43,530 nucleotides of DNA from Lachnospiraceae bacterium (GTDB lineage Bacteria; Bacillota; Clostridia; Lachnospirales; Lachnospiraceae), in contig JAISGP010000126.1 of assembly GCA_031263035.1 (NCBI GenBank), positions 1 to 43,530 of the forward strand, written 5' to 3'. The translations under genes and the position numbers were made by a program. Shown one piece after another: positions 39,544 to 43,530 of this stretch. How positions within the stretch are numbered: the stretch's first letter is position 1; each line of letters opens with the position of its first letter. The notes below the pieces were generated by a model. The model made no database searches, was not told where the DNA came from, and saw nothing but the letters and a program-made list of their open reading frames with translations.

Positions 39544-42500
39544 ATGAATAGAAAAAATATAATCTTAATAATATTGTTTTTCTGCTTTAGTACTATTCAT
39601 TATGCTATTAGTCAGTATGTTTGGGATAATCTAAATGACAGAACTAAACAGATTTTTGAAAAAGCAGGAGCTAAGAATAATTTATTACTTGCAAGTAATT
39701 CTTCTAAAAAATGGTTACATCCTGATAATCAAACAAGAAGACAAGCAGATTCTAAAAGGTTTGGAGGAGGCCATGGAACTGTTAAATCTAATATTAAAGC
39801 AGCTAATTATTATTTAAATTTAGCTGAAAAACATTTCATTAAAGGAACTTCTACAGATATTCAAAAATCAGCTTATTATATAGGCTATGCACTTGATTTT
39901 TTAGGAGATTCATTAACTCCTGCAGTATCTGGTGTTTCTTGTGATAAAAGTATCAGAGCTTGTTCTAAAAGATATATGAATACTAATATTCCTTTTAATA
40001 AGTCTAATAAAGATGTTATTAAAAATAATAAATATATTAGTTTTGGAAGACCTCATACACATACTTTAACTGAAATGGGTTTAACTAAAACAGCTTTCTT
40101 AAATAAAAATAAAGAATACCAAGATATTGTAGGACTTGTTAAAAAAGCAGAGAAAGTTAATCAAGTAGGTTCTAAAGTATTAAGTGATAAAGCTAATATT
40201 CAAGTTTTAGCAGATGAATATAAGCAATGGCAGGATTTAATCAAAAATAATCAAGATAAACCTGAATCATGGATGCTTTCAAAAGAAAAAGAATTGCAAC
40301 AAAAACATGCAGCTTATGCTTTAAAAGCAGTCATAGAATATTTCAAAGGAACTGATGTTTATGGCATATGGTTTTCAGATTTAAAAGCTTATGAAGATTT
40401 GCCTTTAGCTCCTAATCTTAATGCCTCTGAAAATGTCATATTACCTAAAAAAGTAGGTGTTGAAACTTTAAAACCTCCTTTAGAAACAGACCCTACAGTA
40501 AATTGGGGAAATAATGTATTAATAATGGATGACGAGGATAAAGTATTATCTTGGCTCGATGTCAATGATTTAGACATTGAAGAGAAAAATGTTCTTGGAG
40601 GATTTAAAACATTATCATTATCAACAAAAATGACAGATACTGATAGAGATGCTAAACTTTTCAAACAAGGCAATAAGATTTTCATTAATGGTGATTCTGA
40701 TAATGAAAGATGTTTATATGTTTTCAACACAGAACTTAATGAGAATTTTACAGATAGCACTATAAGTATCAATGCAGATGAAGTATTATCCGAATTAAAT
40801 AATGTACCTCCTTTCTATATTTATGATCCAAAATGGGAAGAGTATAGAGTAGGCAATAATGTCTTAATAAGCACTGATTTTTTAAAAGAATTATTAAAAG
40901 AGTATTATATAATTGATGATCATACAGCTATTGATTTATATGATATTGACCCTGCAAAAAGAAGAATATCAATCACAGGAACAATAAAAATATTAGACTT
41001 ACTAAGAGAAGTTGAAAGTTTAACAGGATGTTATTTCAAACGACATTATGAAGCTGTGGGTAACAAAGTTGAAGCTAAAATTGAATTATTAAAACCTAAG
41101 CGATATGGAAAATTACATACTGCTCCAGTTGAAGCTATTAAATTAGGTAGAAACACTAATAAATTAGAATATACTACTAATGAAGAGAATAATGCTGTTG
41201 GTGTAGCTCCAATAATGACTAAAGATAATGAAGATGATTCAAAGGATACTGAATATGCTCAAATGGTCAAAGACTGGATGAAAATAACAGCTAATACTAA
41301 TAATTATGGAACAGACACAGATTATGCTCCAGAAGATTTTGATACAAGTATAGATTATTCAGCTGAAAACTGGGGTAATGGATTATATGAAAATGGCGAA
41401 AGTGGGGCTAAAATAGTAAGGGATGTAAAAGAATACGAGTTCATGCCCTATACTCTCGTAAAACAAATTGATGATTTTATTCCTATAGCTGAATTAAAAG
41501 ATGGTGATTCTTTAGAGAGCTATCAAATTATAAACCCTATGTACTATCTTGGTAAAACTTACCCTAAATTAATTGTTTGTAAATCACCTGGAAGTAGCGA
41601 AGTTAGTATAACTATAAGAAGTATGAGTATTGTTGAAGATGAAGAGATTATTCAACATATAACTTTTAAAGATAATGTATTATGGGATAGTAGTAATCAT
41701 TCAAGAAAAACAGGGATTCCTCCTAATTCTCCGATAATTATTGATTGTAATAAACAAACTATTCAATTTACAAGGTCTTATTGGGCTAATACAGAAGTTT
41801 CAACAACTAAAACAGTGACCGAAACAACAAAATCAAAGAAAAAAGTAGCTGGAACAACAGCCCCTCAAAAAGGAGGAGTTTATTGTACCTGTGGCAAATA
41901 TGCATGGGGTAAGAAATATACAACAGTATTTGTAAATAAATGTCCTTTTTGTGGAGCTAAATTAAAATGGCATCAATCTTATAGTAATTCAGGAGCTCCG
42001 ACAAAAGGCTCAGCTAACCGAGAATTAAGATGTAAAAGCTGTGGAGCTGATTTTTGTTTTGACTATGATACGAGAATCATAGTTAAAGACAATGAAGGAA
42101 TGATCAGTTATAAAAAATTAGGTGTTTTATGTAATTCTCCTAATTTTACAGATTATGAAACATTGTCTGTCGATGTAAATACTCAAAAAGTAGAATGGAA
42201 ACAAATTATTAATACAATAATTAAACCTCCTGAAATGTTATATAAAATGATTTTGAATAATGGTGAGGAAGTGATAAGTACATTAAATCATGAATATTAT
42301 AGCCCAAATTTTGTTTTAAAAAAGATGAATGATTTGACTAAACGAATCAAAACAGTGAATTATTATAATTCTAAAAAATATGAATTAAATCCCTCATGGC
42401 AATTATATGGTTTCTTTTTAGGTGATGGGACAATTAATTCAAACTATAGGATTATTTTTAATCTTAAAAAAGAAGATAAAGTAAGCTATCTTAAACAAAT

Positions 42501-43530
42501 CCTTGATAGTTCTGGTTTAAAATATAGTTTTTCTGATAAAGATAAATATGGTTATTATAGATTTAGATTGACAAATAAAGACAATCAATTTATTAAAGAA
42601 ATGATTGCTAAAGGAAAAAACTCATTAAAAAATATTATTAATGAAAAAAATGCTTTTAGCTTATTATCTGGATTAATTAGTAGCGATGCTCATGTTAGAT
42701 TAACTAATGAGGGTAAAATTCGTATTACTTTTAGAACTATTAATGAAAAAATTAAAGACATATTTATATTATGTTGTAAAATTGTAGGAATTAAAACAAG
42801 TGTCAAAATAAGAGCTAATCATGGAGGGATAGGAAAAAATCCTATTTTCAATATAGAACTCAATACAAATGATTATTCTGTTTATGAAAAATTATCTTTA
42901 AGAGATAATCATGAAACTATTGTAAAATCAAGGAAAAAAAATAATTCAAACGTGAAAACTTTCAGTAATGTTGGTGTTAAAAGCATCAAACCTTATCAAA
43001 TCAAAGAATCTTACTGTATTACCGTTGAAGATAATCATAATCTACTTGTTGGAACCAATAACACAATATTAGCTAAAAACTGTGGAGCTTGTGGAAGAGA
43101 TAAAGCACATAGTCGTAGAAAAACATTGACTAAATCCAAACAAACTAAAACAACAACAACAAATTCAGAAAAAGATAAAACTATTAAAACAGTTGTAAAT
43201 AGCTGGGCAGAAGTAGATATGACAATATATCCAAATGATACTGGTGAAAATTTAACAGATGAGAACAAAGCAAGATTATCAGAATATTTCACTCCTAGTT
43301 CTTCTTTTTTTAAACTTCATGGTAATGTCGAAATAGAACTTCAAGGGTGTTATATGAGTAATGCTACTGATTTGGAAGATAATTTTTTAACACCTTGGCT
43401 AACTGCTTCTAATTGTAAAATGTATGATTGTGCTGAATTTCCATTTGTTAAAAACGCTAATGAATCATTTTTTTATCATGATAAAGATGTTCCTTTTAAT
43501 TATAAAAAAATTAATAATTTTCCTAAAATA
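39544..43530 (+). CDS. Tail hub (Tal-like) protein, interrupted by an intein; 3' end outside the window
   Basis: Open from ATG 39544 (SD GGAGCGAG) through the window end: 1329 codons, 987 without the intein. N-terminus: hydrophobic 6-15, then a domain resembling zinc-dependent phospholipase C, with SAYYIGYALDFLGDSLTP at 109-126. Around 320-560 is the hub or minor-structural-protein region (VLSWLDVNDLDIEEKNVLGG, RRISITGTIKILDLLREVES). A zinc ribbon follows: CTCGK (780), CPFC (801), CKSC (830) and, after the intein, CGACGRDKAHSRRKT. The same ribbon occurs in the 9062 gene product. The protein probably closes the tube and contacts the cell surface. Confidence 0.7.
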   Translation, partial: MNRKNIILIILFFCFSTIHYAISQYVWDNLNDRTKQIFEKAGAKNNLLLASNSSKKWLHPDNQTRRQADSKRFGGGHGTVKSNIKAANYYLNLAEKHFIKGTSTDIQKSAYYIGYALDFLGDSLTPAVSGVSCDKSIRACSKRYMNTNIPFNKSNKDVIKNNKYISFGRPHTHTLTEMGLTKTAFLNKNKEYQDIVGLVKKAEKVNQVGSKVLSDKANIQVLADEYKQWQDLIKNNQDKPESWMLSKEKELQQKHAAYALKAVIEYFKGTDVYGIWFSDLKAYEDLPLAPNLNASENVILPKKVGVETLKPPLETDPTVNWGNNVLIMDDEDKVLSWLDVNDLDIEEKNVLGGFKTLSLSTKMTDTDRDAKLFKQGNKIFINGDSDNERCLYVFNTELNENFTDSTISINADEVLSELNNVPPFYIYDPKWEEYRVGNNVLISTDFLKELLKEYYIIDDHTAIDLYDIDPAKRRISITGTIKILDLLREVESLTGCYFKRHYEAVGNKVEAKIELLKPKRYGKLHTAPVEAIKLGRNTNKLEYTTNEENNAVGVAPIMTKDNEDDSKDTEYAQMVKDWMKITANTNNYGTDTDYAPEDFDTSIDYSAENWGNGLYENGESGAKIVRDVKEYEFMPYTLVKQIDDFIPIAELKDGDSLESYQIINPMYYLGKTYPKLIVCKSPGSSEVSITIRSMSIVEDEEIIQHITFKDNVLWDSSNHSRKTGIPPNSPIIIDCNKQTIQFTRSYWANTEVSTTKTVTETTKSKKKVAGTTAPQKGGVYCTCGKYAWGKKYTTVFVNKCPFCGAKLKWHQSYSNSGAPTKGSANRELRCKSCGADFCFDYDTRIIVKDNEGMISYKKLGVLCNSPNFTDYETLSVDVNTQKVEWKQIINTIIKPPEMLYKMILNNGEEVISTLNHEYYSPNFVLKKMNDLTKRIKTVNYYNSKKYELNPSWQLYGFFLGDGTINSNYRIIFNLKKEDKVSYLKQILDSSGLKYSFSDKDKYGYYRFRLTNKDNQFIKEMIAKGKNSLKNIINEKNAFSLLSGLISSDAHVRLTNEGKIRITFRTINEKIKDIFILCCKIVGIKTSVKIRANHGGIGKNPIFNIELNTNDYSVYEKLSLRDNHETIVKSRKKNNSNVKTFSNVGVKSIKPYQIKESYCITVEDNHNLLVGTNNTILAKNCGACGRDKAHSRRKTLTKSKQTKTTTTNSEKDKTIKTVVNSWAEVDMTIYPNDTGENLTDENKARLSEYFTPSSSFFKLHGNVEIELQGCYMSNATDLEDNFLTPWLTASNCKMYDCAEFPFVKNANESFFYHDKDVPFNYKKINNFPKI
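42055..43080 (+). other. Intein with LAGLIDADG homing endonuclease
   Basis: 342 in-frame codons. Block A: C1FDYDTRIIVKDNEG. Block B: GEEVISTLNHEYY with T and H. Endonuclease motifs LYGFFLGDG (117-125) and LSGLISSDA (204-212), both with the catalytic Asp. Block F/G: SYCITVEDNHNLLVG, then NNTILAKN, followed by Cys+1. The residue before the terminal Asn is Lys instead of the usual His. Cys1 and Cys+1 both fit the zinc-ligand position of the host domain. The frame is uninterrupted, so splicing and homing are probably functional. Confidence 0.9.

Noticed and set aside
43035..43292. Minus-strand frame across the intein end
   Set aside because: Shadow of the intein/hub reading frame; no SD and no protein-like features.
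1..43530. CRISPR array, rRNA genes, insertion sequence with transposase, diversity-generating retroelement
   Set aside because: No regularly spaced repeats, rRNA-like sequence, transposase or reverse transcriptase motifs were seen on either strand.

Overview
The window is a virus (provirus) of a pseudomurein-walled methanogen, most likely of the order Methanobacteriales (Methanobrevibacter or Methanosphaera type). The DNA is very AT-rich. Replication and transcription genes are archaeal (Orc1/Cdc6-like ATPase, MCM helicase, XPF/ERCC4-type nuclease, TFB-like proteins). The structural genes are those of a tailed, HK97-fold virus, and the tape measure carries a Cys-His-Asp peptidase domain resembling pseudomurein endoisopeptidases. 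Bases 1-162 are the 3' end of a host threonine synthase gene, so the provirus appears to be integrated just downstream of thrC. Its right end lies beyond the window.

Layout. 0.4-4 kb: tyrosine integrase, truncated Orc1/Cdc6-like gene, vapBC-like pair and a candidate replication origin with ORB-like sequence and G-runs. 4-9 kb: BRO-N regulator, a minus-strand gene of unknown function, a degenerate tRNA-Pro-like cloverleaf, and two parallel modules. Each module is a minus-strand AbrB-type regulator facing an operon of tiny overlapping genes with a hairpin leader. 7.1-7.9 kb is almost gene-free but rich in hairpins. 9-15 kb: secreted zinc-ribbon protein, replication module (OB-fold-like protein, unknown protein, MCM, RHH protein, ERCC4-HhH nuclease). 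15-17.8 kb: small unknown genes ending in two adjacent TFB-like genes. 17.8-18.1 kb: long hairpin with T-run and the probable late promoter region. 18.1-43.5 kb: terminase, portal, MuF-metallopeptidase fusion with an acidic partner, protease-scaffold, major capsid protein (MCP), connectors, tail tube, tail chaperones, an inverted cargo pair, tape measure, Dit-like protein and a very large tail-hub protein running off the end.

Most notable: (1) the tail-hub gene holds a 342-codon intein with intact LAGLIDADG motifs, inserted in a zinc ribbon; removing it restores an ungapped match to the zinc ribbon of the protein at 9.06-9.5 kb. (2) The MCP gene ends in a C-rich hairpin, and the +1 frame continues into an Ig-like domain with no start codon in its first half, which suggests +1 programmed frameshifting onto a capsid decoration domain. 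The tail chaperone pair also needs a +1 (or -2) shift. (3) A 102-base multi-helix element sits between mcm and the next gene, flanked by 29-bp direct repeats. (4) The MuF protein ends in an HExxH metallopeptidase and is followed by an acidic possible immunity protein.

Functions come from motif recognition by eye; no database search was possible. Start sites were chosen by Shine-Dalgarno (SD) position where one is visible.
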